Positions 48,582 to 58,407 of a stretch of 64,000 bases of DNA are shown here, piece by piece. The stretch covers positions 310,001 through 374,000 of the forward strand of contig NZ_JACVCV010000002.1 of NCBI RefSeq assembly GCF_017811155.1, in the 5' to 3' direction. Position 1 is the stretch's first letter, and each line of letters opens with the position of its first letter. The stretch comes from Lunatimonas salinarum (GTDB taxonomy: Bacteria > Bacteroidota > Bacteroidia > Cytophagales > Cyclobacteriaceae). Under the pieces are notes generated by a model. It was given only the letters and a program-made list of their open reading frames with translations. It searched no databases and was not told the DNA's origin. A program made the translations under genes and the position numbers.

Positions 48582-49052
48582 TCCCACTGCCTTATACTTG
48601 ATTAAAATAATATGTGAAAGAACCCTTAAAACTTTCCTCAACGAAAAACGGCTAAACAACTAAACTCCTATAATAAGAGTGATACGCAATATTAATTATT
48701 TTAACCGGGTTTTAAAAATAGTTCGTCCACTCTCTTTTCTATCTTGCCCGTTTAAATACCAGAGACCTTATGGCTTGGGATGGAATTATTCTTTCAATAG
48801 CACCAAGCGCTTAGTATCTCCGATTTTGGCCGGTATTTCCCTTATTTATTTTGCAAAATACCTTGCAAACATCAGCAAATTCCACGAACACATTTACAGC
48901 TTTTACGTACTAGTAGGTAATTTAAAGAGGAAATTTTCAAAAATCCCAAAAATCCACGTATCTTTAAATTCAATTTTAGAAAAGTCAAATAATACGGCAT
49001 AATTTAACAATTCTGAATCTCAAGGGATTTTAATAGGAAATTTTAACGTTTT
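48582..49052. other. Intergenic region between divergent ugd and sugar transferase
   Basis: About 470 bp with no supported gene. A 107-codon plus-strand frame (48679-49002) has no recognisable features and unusual composition. The promoters of both flanking genes must lie here, but I found no exact TAnnTTTG box with good spacing. Confidence 0.6.
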
Positions 49053-49748
49053 ATGCAAAAAGTCTTTGCCAGGGTAGAAGAGGAAGAATATTGTAGAGAC
49101 CTAGAGGACCAATTTTTCAGCGACAATACGGCTTTATTGTTATCCCCAAGAGTCAGTGAAAGCCTTTCGAAGAGAATAATGGACGTGTCTATCTCGTTAT
49201 CCTTATTGGTGTTCGTTCTTTCGTGGCTTTACCCCATTGTATGGTTACTGATCAAGAGCTCCTCCAAAGGTCCGGTTATCTTCAAACAGTTACGGCATGG
49301 AAAAGACAATATTCCGTTTTATTGCTACAAGTTCCGTACGCTTAAGATGAACCGGGAAGCTGACTTCCGACAGACATCGATCAATGACCCCCGTATTACA
49401 CCTATAGGGCGCATTCTCCGGAGGACAAGCATTGATGAACTACCGCAAATTTTCAATGTGCTAAAGGGTGAAATGTCCATCGTAGGACCAAGGCCCCATC
49501 CCCTATTACTTAATGATGTGTATGCCAGGGAACACCGGGATCTCATGAAAAGGCACGTAGTCAAGCCCGGGATCACCGGATTGGCGCAGGCTAAAGGATA
49601 CCGTGGTGCCATACGAGAAAGTAGGCAAATGGCGTCTCGACTAAAACTGGATTTCTTTTACATAAAAAAGGGAACGGTTTGGATGGACCTGATTATCATC
49701 TTTTGGACCGCAAAGCTCATTTTATTAAAAAACGACAATGCGTACTAA
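49053..49748 (+). CDS. Undecaprenyl-phosphate sugar-1-phosphate transferase (WcaJ/ExoY-like)
   Basis: 231-residue bacterial sugar transferase that starts exopolysaccharide repeat units by placing a sugar phosphate on undecaprenyl phosphate. One N-terminal membrane segment (ISLSLLVFVLSWLYPIVWLLI), then the catalytic domain: YKFRTLKMN, RRTSIDELPQIFNVLKGEMSIVGPRPHP and KPGITGLAQ. It lacks the multi-TM N-terminal half of long WcaJ proteins, so it is ExoY-like. Divergent from ugd and convergent with cysQ. Confidence 0.95.
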   Translation: MQKVFARVEEEEYCRDLEDQFFSDNTALLLSPRVSESLSKRIMDVSISLSLLVFVLSWLYPIVWLLIKSSSKGPVIFKQLRHGKDNIPFYCYKFRTLKMNREADFRQTSINDPRITPIGRILRRTSIDELPQIFNVLKGEMSIVGPRPHPLLLNDVYAREHRDLMKRHVVKPGITGLAQAKGYRGAIRESRQMASRLKLDFFYIKKGTVWMDLIIIFWTAKLILLKNDNAY

Positions 49749-49786
49749 CCAATAGCCTGCCTTCACCAACACCCCTCCATGTGACT

Positions 49787-50566
49787 TTAATCTGGTAGCA
49801 CGCCTGTATTAAAACAAACGAAGTAAGGATTCAAAAGTACTTCTTTGTTATATCTAAGAGGTTCGGTTCCACCGGCTAACAACACCTCCGCTCCCATAGC
49901 TTTTAATACACCATGGGCAGCAGCCGTATCCCACTCCATGGTAGGGGCAAACCGGGGATATACCTGTGCCTTGTTCTCGGCAACCAATAGGAATTTCAAC
50001 GACGAGCCCATGCTCACCACTTCTACACCGGGAAATTTGTCCAAGAATGCTTGCGTCTCCTCTGTTAAATGAGACCGACTTGCAACAATGGTGTCCACTC
50101 GACGCCCAGACGGCAAAATCAAACGTTCCGCAACACCATTCCCTACCTGTTTCCAAGCGCCTTCTTCTCCATTACCCCAATACAGCCAATCCAATACAGG
50201 TGCATATACCACTCCCAAAATGGGCTGACCTGTATGAATCAGTGCGATATTTACGGTAAACTCGCCGTTTTTTCGAATAAATTCCTTTGTGCCATCCAGG
50301 GGATCTACCATCCAAAAATAGTCCCACTGCGAACGTTCGGTGTAGGGTATATCCTTCCCCTCTTCAGACAATACCGGGATACCGGTTTCAAGAAGAAACT
50401 CCATGATGACGTGATGTGCAGCTTGGTCGGCCTTCGTCAACGGTGAATCATCCTTTTTGTAGGCTACTTCAACGTCAGCCGCTTCGTATATTTCCAGTAT
50501 TTTTTTTCCTGCTGCACAAGCGGCGCCCTTTGCTACCTCCGTCAGTAATTGTAGGTCAATTTTCAT
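49787..50566 (-). CDS. cysQ: 3'(2'),5'-bisphosphate nucleotidase CysQ
   Basis: 259-residue inositol-monophosphatase-fold enzyme that removes the 3' phosphate of PAP left over from PAPS use. Metal ligands: Glu in LSEEGKDIPY, then DPLDGTKEF (about residues 88-96), and the C-terminal MEWDTAAAHGVL. It starts 7 bp after cysN, last in the sulfate-activation operon. Confidence 0.94.
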   Translation of the reverse strand: MKIDLQLLTEVAKGAACAAGKKILEIYEAADVEVAYKKDDSPLTKADQAAHHVIMEFLLETGIPVLSEEGKDIPYTERSQWDYFWMVDPLDGTKEFIRKNGEFTVNIALIHTGQPILGVVYAPVLDWLYWGNGEEGAWKQVGNGVAERLILPSGRRVDTIVASRSHLTEETQAFLDKFPGVEVVSMGSSLKFLLVAENKAQVYPRFAPTMEWDTAAAHGVLKAMGAEVLLAGGTEPLRYNKEVLLNPYFVCFNTGVLPD

Positions 50567-50573
50567 ATATACT

Positions 50574-51833
50574 TTAAATTATCATGCCTGCGGCCATGGT
50601 CTCATTGGTATTTGGATCTACGAGAATAAGGCTACCCGTCTGTCTGTTTCTTCTATACGAATCAAAAAACAATGGCTGAGCGGCTCGAATACTTACTCGT
50701 CCGATTTCGTTCAGTCCCAATTCAGATATGCCCTCTTCTCTGTGCAGGGTATTCACATTTACCCGATATTGGACATCTTTCACCATGGCTTGGCATTCTT
50801 GTGTGGTATGTCTCAATATAAATTTTGTTCTTCCCTGCAGCGGCCGCTGGTTCATCCAGCAAAGCATCACTTCCAAGTCCTGACCTACTTGCGGGACGTT
50901 ATTCGGTCGGACTAGCATGTCTCCCCGGCTGATGTCGATTTCGTCCTCCAACGTAATGGTCACAGACATGGGCGCGAAAGCCTCTTGGATTTGCTCCCCA
51001 TTTAGCTCGATGGTTTTTATGCGAGAAGCAAATCCGGAGGGAAGCACCTTAACTTCATCCCCTGGCTTAAATATTCCTCCCTCTATTCTACCTGCATAGC
51101 CCCTGAAATCTTGGTGCTCCAACGTATGGGGCCTGATGACCATCTGCACCGGAAATCGGCAATCGATGTGGTTAAGGTCTGAGGCGATATGCACATGTTC
51201 CAACAAGTACAGTAAGGTAGATCCTTCGTACCAAGGCATGTTCTTGGAGCGATCTACCACGTTATCTCCGTTCAATGCGGAAATGGGAACAAACTGCACA
51301 TCCTTTATATCCATTTTACTCGAAAATGCCTTGTAATCCTTGACGATCTTTTCGTACACCTCTTCGCTGTAATCCACCAAATCCATCTTATTGACACATA
51401 CAATTACATGAGGGATTTTAAGCAATGAAGCGATAAATGAATGTCTAAAGGTCTGCTCCAGCAGCCCCTTTCTCGCATCCACCAATATAATGGCCAAATT
51501 TGCCGTAGAAGCCCCCGTTACCATGTTTCGGGTATATTGAATATGGCCCGGTGTATCTGCTATGATAAATTTTCGCTTGGGCGTAGCAAAATACCGGTAG
51601 GCGACATCGATCGTGATACCTTGCTCCCGTTCTGATTTTAAGCCATCGGTCAATAGCGACAAATCAACGTAATCGAATCCCTTCTTTTGACTAGAGGATT
51701 TAACGGCCTCTATTTGATCTTCAAAAATCGACTTGGAGTCGTATAACAAACGCCCTATCAATGTGCTCTTACCGTCATCCACTGATCCGGCGGTAGTGAA
51801 TCTTAATATCTGATTGTTTTCTTGAATTGCCAT
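50574..51833 (-). CDS. cysN: Sulfate adenylyltransferase subunit 1 (GTPase)
   Basis: 419-residue EF-Tu-like GTPase that drives ATP sulfurylase with CysD. P-loop AGSVDDGKST (about 15-24), DTPGHIQYTRNM and NKMDLV are intact. It has the short form without a fused APS kinase, consistent with a separate cysC in the same operon. The 106 bp before it contain a REP-like hairpin. Confidence 0.96.
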   Translation of the reverse strand: MAIQENNQILRFTTAGSVDDGKSTLIGRLLYDSKSIFEDQIEAVKSSSQKKGFDYVDLSLLTDGLKSEREQGITIDVAYRYFATPKRKFIIADTPGHIQYTRNMVTGASTANLAIILVDARKGLLEQTFRHSFIASLLKIPHVIVCVNKMDLVDYSEEVYEKIVKDYKAFSSKMDIKDVQFVPISALNGDNVVDRSKNMPWYEGSTLLYLLEHVHIASDLNHIDCRFPVQMVIRPHTLEHQDFRGYAGRIEGGIFKPGDEVKVLPSGFASRIKTIELNGEQIQEAFAPMSVTITLEDEIDISRGDMLVRPNNVPQVGQDLEVMLCWMNQRPLQGRTKFILRHTTQECQAMVKDVQYRVNVNTLHREEGISELGLNEIGRVSIRAAQPLFFDSYRRNRQTGSLILVDPNTNETMAAGMII

Positions 51834-51872
51834 TTTTGTGTCATTATTTTTAGAACTATTCGGAGAATACGT

Positions 51873-51890
51873 CTGCTTACAGGTAGGCAG
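51873..51890. repeat. REP-like hairpin between cysD and cysN
   Basis: CTGCTTAC-AG-GTAGGCAG forms an 8-bp near-perfect hairpin (one wobble) and shares the GGTAGGCAG core with the palindrome at 47023-47042. It lies inside the cys operon and might cap or process the mRNA. Confidence 0.55.
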
Positions 51891-51939
51891 AAACCTCCTT
51901 TGGCTTTAAGCCTTAACGTAGGCTTATCCCTTTAAAATG

Positions 51940-52845
51940 CTAGAAGTAGCCACTCTTCTTCCGGTCTTCCATGGCAGTCTCCCCGCGCTTATCGTCTGCT
52001 CGGGTACCTCTTTCCGTGGTTCGGGTAGTGGCTACCTCTTCAATGATCTTTTGAAGATCGTCTGCCTCCGACTCCACCGCCCCGGTTATCGGCATATCGC
52101 CACAGGTTCGATACCGGACAGTCATTGTCCTCACTTCCTCGTGGGACTGGATTTTGATAAATTCCGACTTGGCCAAGATGACACCGTCTCGGACAACGCA
52201 TTCCCGTTGATGGGAAAAATAAAGCGTTGGTAAAGGTATATTTTCGTGTTGAATGTACTGCCATACATCCATTTCGGTCCAGTTTGAAATAGGAAACACA
52301 CGGAAGTGCTCGCCCATGTGCTTTCTTCCATTGAAAAGATTCCACAACTCGGGGCGTTGATTTTTGGGATCCCACTGCCCAAACTCATCCCTGTGTGAAA
52401 AAAAGCGTTCCTTGGCCCTTGCCTTCTCCTCATCGCGACGGGCACCACCCATCGCCGCATCTATTTTATAGGCTTCTAGCGTATCCAATAGGGTAACCGT
52501 CTGAAGCGCATTTCGGCTCGCATTTACGCCGGTTTCCTCCCGTACTCTGCCCTTATCTATGCTTTCCTGCACGGACCCGACGATCAGCTGAACTCCCAAG
52601 CGTTCGACAAGCGAATCCCGAAACTCAATAGTTTCGGGAAAATTGTGTCCGGTATCTATGTGAATCAAAGGAAAGGGAATTCGCGAAGGATAAAATGCCT
52701 TTTTGGATAAATGGGCCAAAACAATGCTGTCCTTTCCACCGGAAAACAGCAACGCCGGCTTCTCAAACTGGGAAACTACCTCCCGAATGACGAAAATGGC
52801 CTCTGCTTCCAGCTCCTTTAAATGTGATAAATAATATTGTCCCAT
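51940..52845 (-). CDS. cysD: Sulfate adenylyltransferase subunit 2
   Basis: 301-residue ATP sulfurylase catalytic subunit making APS from sulfate and ATP. PP-loop SGGKDS (in LLFSGGKDSIVLAHL, about 34-48) and the region WTEMDVWQYI are typical. Length matches the family (about 300). 1-bp gap from cysC upstream; cysN follows. Confidence 0.97.
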   Translation of the reverse strand: MGQYYLSHLKELEAEAIFVIREVVSQFEKPALLFSGGKDSIVLAHLSKKAFYPSRIPFPLIHIDTGHNFPETIEFRDSLVERLGVQLIVGSVQESIDKGRVREETGVNASRNALQTVTLLDTLEAYKIDAAMGGARRDEEKARAKERFFSHRDEFGQWDPKNQRPELWNLFNGRKHMGEHFRVFPISNWTEMDVWQYIQHENIPLPTLYFSHQRECVVRDGVILAKSEFIKIQSHEEVRTMTVRYRTCGDMPITGAVESEADDLQKIIEEVATTRTTERGTRADDKRGETAMEDRKKSGYF

Positions 52846-52846
52846 A

Positions 52847-53440
52847 TTAACGATTGATTATTGGCTGTATAGCCTGTACGATATTTTTTATTGAATCCTC
52901 TAGCTGGTCTTCTGCTGTTTTAATGACCATAAACGGGTTCGGGGGTGCCTCATAGGGAGATCCTATACCCGTAAAATCCTTGATCAACCCCTTGCGCGCT
53001 TTTTGATACAATCCCTTTACATCCCGCTGTTCACATACCTCCAAAGGACAATCTACAAAAACCTCGAGGTAATTTTCCGCGCCTACCAAATTTTTTATAA
53101 TCTCTCGATCGGAAATAAACGGCGAAATAAACGCAGAAAGTACAATCAGTCCGGCGTCAAGCATTAGCCTGCTTACCTCGCCAATTCGGCGGATATTTTC
53201 AACCCGGTCGGTTTCCGAAAAGGTAAGGTCTTTGTTTAGGCCGGTACGTATATTGTCGCCATCTAATAGATAGGTATGGAAACCCATTTGATGCAACGCA
53301 TACTCCACGCCGTTGGCTAGAGTGGATTTGCCCGAACCGGACAACCCAGTAAACCAAAGCAAACGGGGACGTTGGCCTAGTGACTGAACCCTAATAGCCT
53401 GGGATACTTTGAATTCAGTAGGATGGATATCTTCCTGCAT
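52847..53440 (-). CDS. cysC: Adenylylsulfate (APS) kinase
   Basis: 197-residue kinase that phosphorylates APS to PAPS. Walker A GLSGSGKST (residues 33-41), DGDNIR (60-65) and FTGIGSPYEAPPNP near the end. PAPS can be used for cysteine synthesis or by sulfotransferases; no PAPS reductase gene is in the window. It lies 35 bp after the permease gene in the same direction. Confidence 0.96.
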   Translation of the reverse strand: MQEDIHPTEFKVSQAIRVQSLGQRPRLLWFTGLSGSGKSTLANGVEYALHQMGFHTYLLDGDNIRTGLNKDLTFSETDRVENIRRIGEVSRLMLDAGLIVLSAFISPFISDREIIKNLVGAENYLEVFVDCPLEVCEQRDVKGLYQKARKGLIKDFTGIGSPYEAPPNPFMVIKTAEDQLEDSIKNIVQAIQPIINR

Positions 53441-53475
53441 ATTTCGATTCTTTATCTTAAATTACTTGTTAATGC

Positions 53476-55260
53476 CTAACTAATGCCGTAAAACCATCGG
53501 ACAAATAAGAGTACTGTAGCGGTATAAAGTACCGTCAATGGCAAACCGACCTTGAAATAATCTTTGAACTTGTAACTCCCAGGCCCCATAACCATTAGAT
53601 TCGTTTGATAACCAATCGGAGTCATGAAATCTCCGGAAGCGGCAAAGGCAATGGTGACAAAGAACGGTGTCAACGGAAGTCCTAATTGAGTACCAATCTC
53701 CAAGGCCAATGGAAACATAATGGAAACCGCCGCCGCATTTGTAATCAAGCTAGTAAGCAACAGCGTGAGAACAAACAAAACAACCAAGGATATCATCGCC
53801 CCTGATCCGTTGGTAAGCCACAAAATTCCCTCCGCCAATAAATTAGCTGCCCCTGAATTTTTCAACGCCGTACCAATCGCCAAAGAGCTTACCAAAATCA
53901 ATAGCAAGTCAAGATCTACGGATTTCCGTAGAGTCGCCAAATTTAATACTTTAAAAACATATAAAATAATAATGCCCGTAAAAGCAGCCATGAACAAATC
54001 CATTACGCCAACAATGCCCAATATCAAAATTACAATGGCCAATAAACTAGGCACTTTCTTTCCCCTTTTCCGATCGGGCTGTATTTCTCCTTGAAGCGTG
54101 ATGATGATCAAGTCTTTGGGCTGATCGCTTTGTAGGCTGTTTTTTCCGGTCAACATCAACAGCAGATCCCCTGCCTGTAAACGGGTCTCACCAATGTTTC
54201 CCTTGATGATTTCGCCGTTTCTATGGATGGAAATGATGGATGCCTGATACCGCTTGCGAAAATCACTGTTTTTCACCTTTTCCCCGATCAACGACGAAGA
54301 TGCCGGAACCACGGCCTCCGTTAGTTGAAAGAATGCATTCTGAGTTACATGGCTCTCTTCCGGCAATGTCAGCCCATTTTCCTCTTGGATTAGCGTTAAG
54401 ATGGCCTTGGTATTCCCCGTGAAAAACAGCTTGTCTCCGGCCCGCAATACCTCTTTTGGTGAAACAGGAGAAATTTCCTGCCCATCCCTCGATATCTCCG
54501 CCAAAAAAATCTCCTTTAGGTTCCGCAAACCTGCCTCTTTGACTGTCTTACCGGCCATCTTCGATCCCTCAGGAAGGTAGGTTTCCACCACGTATTCATT
54601 CAAATGCTGAATGACTTCGCTTTTATTTTCTTCCCTATCTGGCAGCAGGTAATGGGAAAAGAATCCTAGATAAATGACGCCAAGCACAGTCACTAAAAGC
54701 CCCAAAAACAAAAAGTCCGCAAAACCCAGTATCGGTAGGTCATATTGGCTGATGAGCCCATTAAGCACTAGATTGGTCGACGTTCCAATTACGGTAATCA
54801 TACCTCCCAGAATAGTGGAGTAAGATAACGGAATCAAAAACTTAGACGCTGGGTAATTGTTGACCGCCGACCATTCCTTCACGTAAGGTATCATAAAAGC
54901 GACCACCGGCGTATTGTTCAACACCGCTGATAAACTGCTTACTAACACCATCATCCGAATCCTAAATGCCCCTGGACCCAACTTTTGACTGAATAACCGA
55001 AAGAAAAAACCGGTCCCAATGTTACGCTGTATTCCGGCGGTCAAACCAATCAGTAAAAAAATTACCATGATCTGCTTATTCGCCAAACCTGCTAAAAACT
55101 CCTCTGGCTTGATGATCTGCAATATCAGAAATAGGAAGGCAGTGATCAAAAACGCAAAAGCTGCGCGTATATAGTCTTTAAACAAGACAACCACTAAGGC
55201 AATCACCAAGATAATGGTCGTAATTTCGGAAAAATGCATATATATAAACGAGGCCACCAA
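53476..55260 (-). CDS. SLC13/DASS-family permease with TrkA-C domains, probable sulfate importer
   Basis: 594-residue inner-membrane transporter. Several TM helices on each side of a central cytosolic region with two TrkA-C (RCK-C) domains (about 210-300 and 310-385: LPEGSKMAGKTVKEAGL, SLIGEKVKNSDFRKRY). Two SNT signature-like segments (IGTSTNLVLNG and PIGYQTNLMVMGPG) bind sodium and anion. It starts the operon that continues with cysC-cysD-cysN-cysQ, so sulfate is the likely substrate; this is inferred from context. Confidence 0.9.
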   Translation of the reverse strand: MVASFIYMHFSEITTIILVIALVVVLFKDYIRAAFAFLITAFLFLILQIIKPEEFLAGLANKQIMVIFLLIGLTAGIQRNIGTGFFFRLFSQKLGPGAFRIRMMVLVSSLSAVLNNTPVVAFMIPYVKEWSAVNNYPASKFLIPLSYSTILGGMITVIGTSTNLVLNGLISQYDLPILGFADFLFLGLLVTVLGVIYLGFFSHYLLPDREENKSEVIQHLNEYVVETYLPEGSKMAGKTVKEAGLRNLKEIFLAEISRDGQEISPVSPKEVLRAGDKLFFTGNTKAILTLIQEENGLTLPEESHVTQNAFFQLTEAVVPASSSLIGEKVKNSDFRKRYQASIISIHRNGEIIKGNIGETRLQAGDLLLMLTGKNSLQSDQPKDLIIITLQGEIQPDRKRGKKVPSLLAIVILILGIVGVMDLFMAAFTGIIILYVFKVLNLATLRKSVDLDLLLILVSSLAIGTALKNSGAANLLAEGILWLTNGSGAMISLVVLFVLTLLLTSLITNAAAVSIMFPLALEIGTQLGLPLTPFFVTIAFAASGDFMTPIGYQTNLMVMGPGSYKFKDYFKVGLPLTVLYTATVLLFVRWFYGIS

Positions 55261-55475
55261 ATTATCGGATAAATATCGTAAATACGAAGTATTAGAGGAA
55301 AAACGAGGTCTTTTTTATTACCCTACAAACCTAACAGTTTTTATAGGGTGACAAAAATTTTGAACCGAAATAATTTTCACGGTTGGTCATTTCTCCCTAG
55401 CTACCGCCATTTTTACTGCACAAGATTCATTATTCAAAAAAACACGTAATTTTAAGTTCCCTTAAACCTACCTAA

Positions 55476-56420
55476 ATGAAAGTGAATATCTTTTCCTTAT
55501 TGGCAGGCGCAATCGTTTTCGCGGCTTCTTGCAAACCTTCAACCAACGGTTCGTTTGAGTTTATGGCAATTGGCGATGTGCCCTATCACCTGCCGGAAGA
55601 CTTTTCGAGATTCGAAAATATGGTTCAGGCCATCAACGACTACGCCCCGGCATTTACCATACATGTGGGAGATATCAAATCCGGTAGTACGCCGTGTAGC
55701 GATGCGTATTTTGAGCAGATCAAGGGCTACTTCAGCGAGTTCGAACAACCCCTGATTTATACGCCTGGAGACAACGAATGGACCGATTGCCATCGACCTG
55801 CATGTGGCGAATACGATCCAGAAGAACGCCTGGACAAACTCCGCCAACTATTTTTCTCCGAAGGCGAAAGCCAAGGAAAAAATCCCATAGCCCTCCATAC
55901 CCAAAACACCTATGAGGGCTTGGAGAAATTCGTTGAAAATGCCCTGTGGGACAAAGACGGGATTTCCTTTGCCACCATCCACGTTGTTGGCTCCAACAAT
56001 AACCTAAAACTGGACACCTTGGCGCTGAACGACGAGTTTTTTGAAAGGGAAATGGCTTCTCTCTTTTGGCTGAATCGTGTATTTGACTTAGCTACCGAAA
56101 AAAACCACCGTGGAATCGTCCTTACTATTCATGCAGGCCTTAATTACCGAAGCCAAGAAGATACCAATGGCCACTTGTCCTTTGTAAACTTACTCCGAGA
56201 GCGTGTAGCTGCATTTGAAAAACCGGTATTGCTCCTGTATGGCGACTTTCATAAATTCGTCGTAGATAAGCCTTTGATGGATGCCCAACGAAAAGTACTC
56301 ACCAACTTCACCCAGGTTCAAACGTTCGGTGATCGGGATATGCATGCCGTACGCATCCGAGTAAACCCGGCTAACCCAAACCTATTTGAGATTCATCAGC
56401 ACTTCATCAGCGGAAATTAA
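55476..56420 (+). CDS. Calcineurin-like metallophosphoesterase, lipoprotein
   Basis: 314-residue protein with a lipoprotein signal (MKVNIFSLLAGAIVFAASC). Metallophosphoesterase-type motifs: AIGDVPYH (residues 31-38), VGDIKSG (64-70), PGDNEWTD (97-104), and later LTIHAGLN and YGDFHKF. The metal site is incomplete compared with classical enzymes (GDNE instead of GNHE), as in a subset of secreted members. Substrate unknown. 27 bp before the FAH-family gene, probably one operon. Confidence 0.72.
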   Translation: MKVNIFSLLAGAIVFAASCKPSTNGSFEFMAIGDVPYHLPEDFSRFENMVQAINDYAPAFTIHVGDIKSGSTPCSDAYFEQIKGYFSEFEQPLIYTPGDNEWTDCHRPACGEYDPEERLDKLRQLFFSEGESQGKNPIALHTQNTYEGLEKFVENALWDKDGISFATIHVVGSNNNLKLDTLALNDEFFEREMASLFWLNRVFDLATEKNHRGIVLTIHAGLNYRSQEDTNGHLSFVNLLRERVAAFEKPVLLLYGDFHKFVVDKPLMDAQRKVLTNFTQVQTFGDRDMHAVRIRVNPANPNLFEIHQHFISGN

Positions 56421-56447
56421 ACACAACCCACAGGAAACCTAAGAACC

Positions 56448-57410
56448 ATGAGATTAATTCAATTCAGAGACGATACCAACCGAGGCCACGTCGGGCTAGT
56501 TAACGGAGAGCGAATCCGGATAGTAAACGGAATCTCCTCCATGTACAGCTTAGTACAAAAGCACTTCGAAAGCGGAAAATCCCTGGAAAACCTGGTAAAC
56601 GAGCTGGTGGGCAATGCCTCGGAGAACTATGAATACCTATTAGCCAACAACCAAGTGGATGTCCCCCTTTCCCACCCGGATCCTTATCACACCTGGGTCA
56701 CCGGCACGGGACTCACCCACCTGGGCAGTGCCACCTCCCGGGACAGCATGCATCAAAAACTGCAGCAGACAGATCCCGAGGAGCTGACAGATTCAATGAA
56801 AATGTTCCGAATGGGGCTGGAAGGAGGCAAAATGCAAGGCGAAACACCCGGTGTGCAACCGGAATGGTTTTACAAGGGCAATGGTCTCATGGTTGTCGCT
56901 CCGGGGAGACCGCTTCAATCTCCTACATTCGCACTGGACGGAGGGGAAGAACCGGAAATAGTCGGCATTTATGTCAATAAGCCGGACGGCACTCCCTTTC
57001 GGGTAGGATTTGCGGTAGGTAATGAGTTTTCGGACCACAAGATGGAAAAAATCAACTATCTCTACCTCGCACATTCCAAACTGCGACAATGTTCGTATGG
57101 GCCGGAAATATTTATAGGAGAGCTTCCCAAGCATTTGGTAGGAACCTGTAGCGTAAAAGAGGGTGAGCAGACTATCTGGAAGAAGGAATTTCTGACCGGA
57201 GAGGCGAATATGAGCCATAATATCCAAAACCTGGAACACCATCATTTTAAATATGAGCTATTCAGGCAGCCGGGAGACGTACACATCCACTACTTCGGAA
57301 CGTCTGTATTGAGTTTCGCAGAAGGCATCCAAGTAAGAAATGGCCAACAATTTGAAATTGAAATCCCCTTGTTGGGTAAACCTCTTATAAACCCTTTGAA
57401 CCAGCTTTAG
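56448..57410 (+). CDS. FAH-superfamily protein, AraD1-like
   Basis: 320-residue protein of the fumarylacetoacetate hydrolase fold, closest in pattern to AraD1-type sugar-acid dehydratases. Metal and substrate segments: EEPEIVGIYVN (about 166), VGNEFSDHKMEKINYLYLAHSKLRQCSYGP (190-219) and HIHYFGTSVLSF near 280. Likely dehydrates or hydrolyses a sugar-acid or keto-acid; the exact substrate is unknown. Confidence 0.8.
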   Translation: MRLIQFRDDTNRGHVGLVNGERIRIVNGISSMYSLVQKHFESGKSLENLVNELVGNASENYEYLLANNQVDVPLSHPDPYHTWVTGTGLTHLGSATSRDSMHQKLQQTDPEELTDSMKMFRMGLEGGKMQGETPGVQPEWFYKGNGLMVVAPGRPLQSPTFALDGGEEPEIVGIYVNKPDGTPFRVGFAVGNEFSDHKMEKINYLYLAHSKLRQCSYGPEIFIGELPKHLVGTCSVKEGEQTIWKKEFLTGEANMSHNIQNLEHHHFKYELFRQPGDVHIHYFGTSVLSFAEGIQVRNGQQFEIEIPLLGKPLINPLNQL

Positions 57411-57509
57411 CGCTTGCGCATTCCGTGAAGACTCGAGGTTGGCAGGTTCGTTCTATGGTTACTTAAGGGATAAATCGGATAGGTTTACATATTTTAACGG
57501 GGTTTGGCC

Positions 57510-57539
57510 TTGAATCCCCCGTGGTAAACGCTATTTTTG
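57510..57539 (+). promoter_or_regulatory. Promoter of the GT2 gene
   Basis: TTG at 57510-57512, 19-bp spacer, TATTTTTG at 57532-57539: an excellent match to the Bacteroidota -33/-7 consensus. Predicted start near 57546, just before the ATG at 57554. Confidence 0.6.
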
Positions 57540-57553
57540 TCCTCTATTTTCCT

Positions 57554-58312
57554 ATGAAAAACGACAAACTGGTCATCATTCCCACTTACAACGAGATAGA
57601 AAACATCTCAGATATGATCCATGCGGTGATGGGTTTGGAGGAGAACTATCACCTACTAATCATTGATGATCAGTCGCCCGACGGAACCGCCGCACAGGTA
57701 AAGAAAGAGCAGGAAACCTTCCCTGATCGGCTTTTTCTGTTGCAGCGGGAAGGAAAGCAAGGCTTGGGAACAGCCTATATAGAAGGGTTCCAGTACGCAC
57801 TCGCCCGAAATTACGACTATATTTTTGAAATGGATGCGGATTTTTCGCACAACCCTGCGGATTTACCCCGCCTCTACGATGCATGCAACAGGGGAGATTG
57901 CGATATGGCTGTAGGATCCAGGTATATTACGGGTGTCAACGTGGTCAATTGGCCCATGGGGAGGGTTTTGATGTCCTTTTTTGCCAGTAAATACGTGCAG
58001 TTCATCACCGGTATCCCTATACGGGATACCACGGCAGGGTTTGTCTGCTACCGGCAGAAAGTACTGCGTACGATAGACCTGGAAAAGATCAAATTTATCG
58101 GCTATGCATTTCAGATTGAAATGAAATTTACCGCTTGGAAACTTGGTTTTAAGGTAAAAGAAATCCCTATCATCTTTACCGATCGTACCAAAGGCACATC
58201 GAAAATGTCAAAGCACATCTTCCGGGAAGCGATCTTTGGCGTAATCTATATGAAAGCTAAAAGTCTCTTACGAGGGTATCAGCCAGCAAGCGATGCATAC
58301 TTGTCCTCCTAA
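57554..58312 (+). CDS. Polyprenol monophosphomannose synthase-like GT2
   Basis: 252-residue GT2 glycosyltransferase of the Dpm1 type, transferring mannose (or another hexose) from a GDP/UDP-sugar to polyprenyl phosphate at the inner membrane face. IIPTYNEIENI at the start, DDQSPDGTA, the DAD metal motif in FEMDADFSHNP, and the C-terminal FTDRTKGTSKM. No C-terminal membrane helices, as in single-domain bacterial members. Start 57554 fits the promoter. Confidence 0.93.
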   Translation: MKNDKLVIIPTYNEIENISDMIHAVMGLEENYHLLIIDDQSPDGTAAQVKKEQETFPDRLFLLQREGKQGLGTAYIEGFQYALARNYDYIFEMDADFSHNPADLPRLYDACNRGDCDMAVGSRYITGVNVVNWPMGRVLMSFFASKYVQFITGIPIRDTTAGFVCYRQKVLRTIDLEKIKFIGYAFQIEMKFTAWKLGFKVKEIPIIFTDRTKGTSKMSKHIFREAIFGVIYMKAKSLLRGYQPASDAYLSS

Positions 58313-58407
58313 TCTGGAAGGAAATCCCCATTTAAAGTCTCATTTTTAAGGGAATAACCTGAAAGGCTCACCATGGGACTTACACATTTCCGTTAATTGA
58401 GCCATTC

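Noticed and set aside
48679-49002. 107-codon plus-strand frame upstream of the sugar transferase
   Set aside because: No domain, no promoter or start context, AT-rich intergenic composition; more likely a regulatory region.
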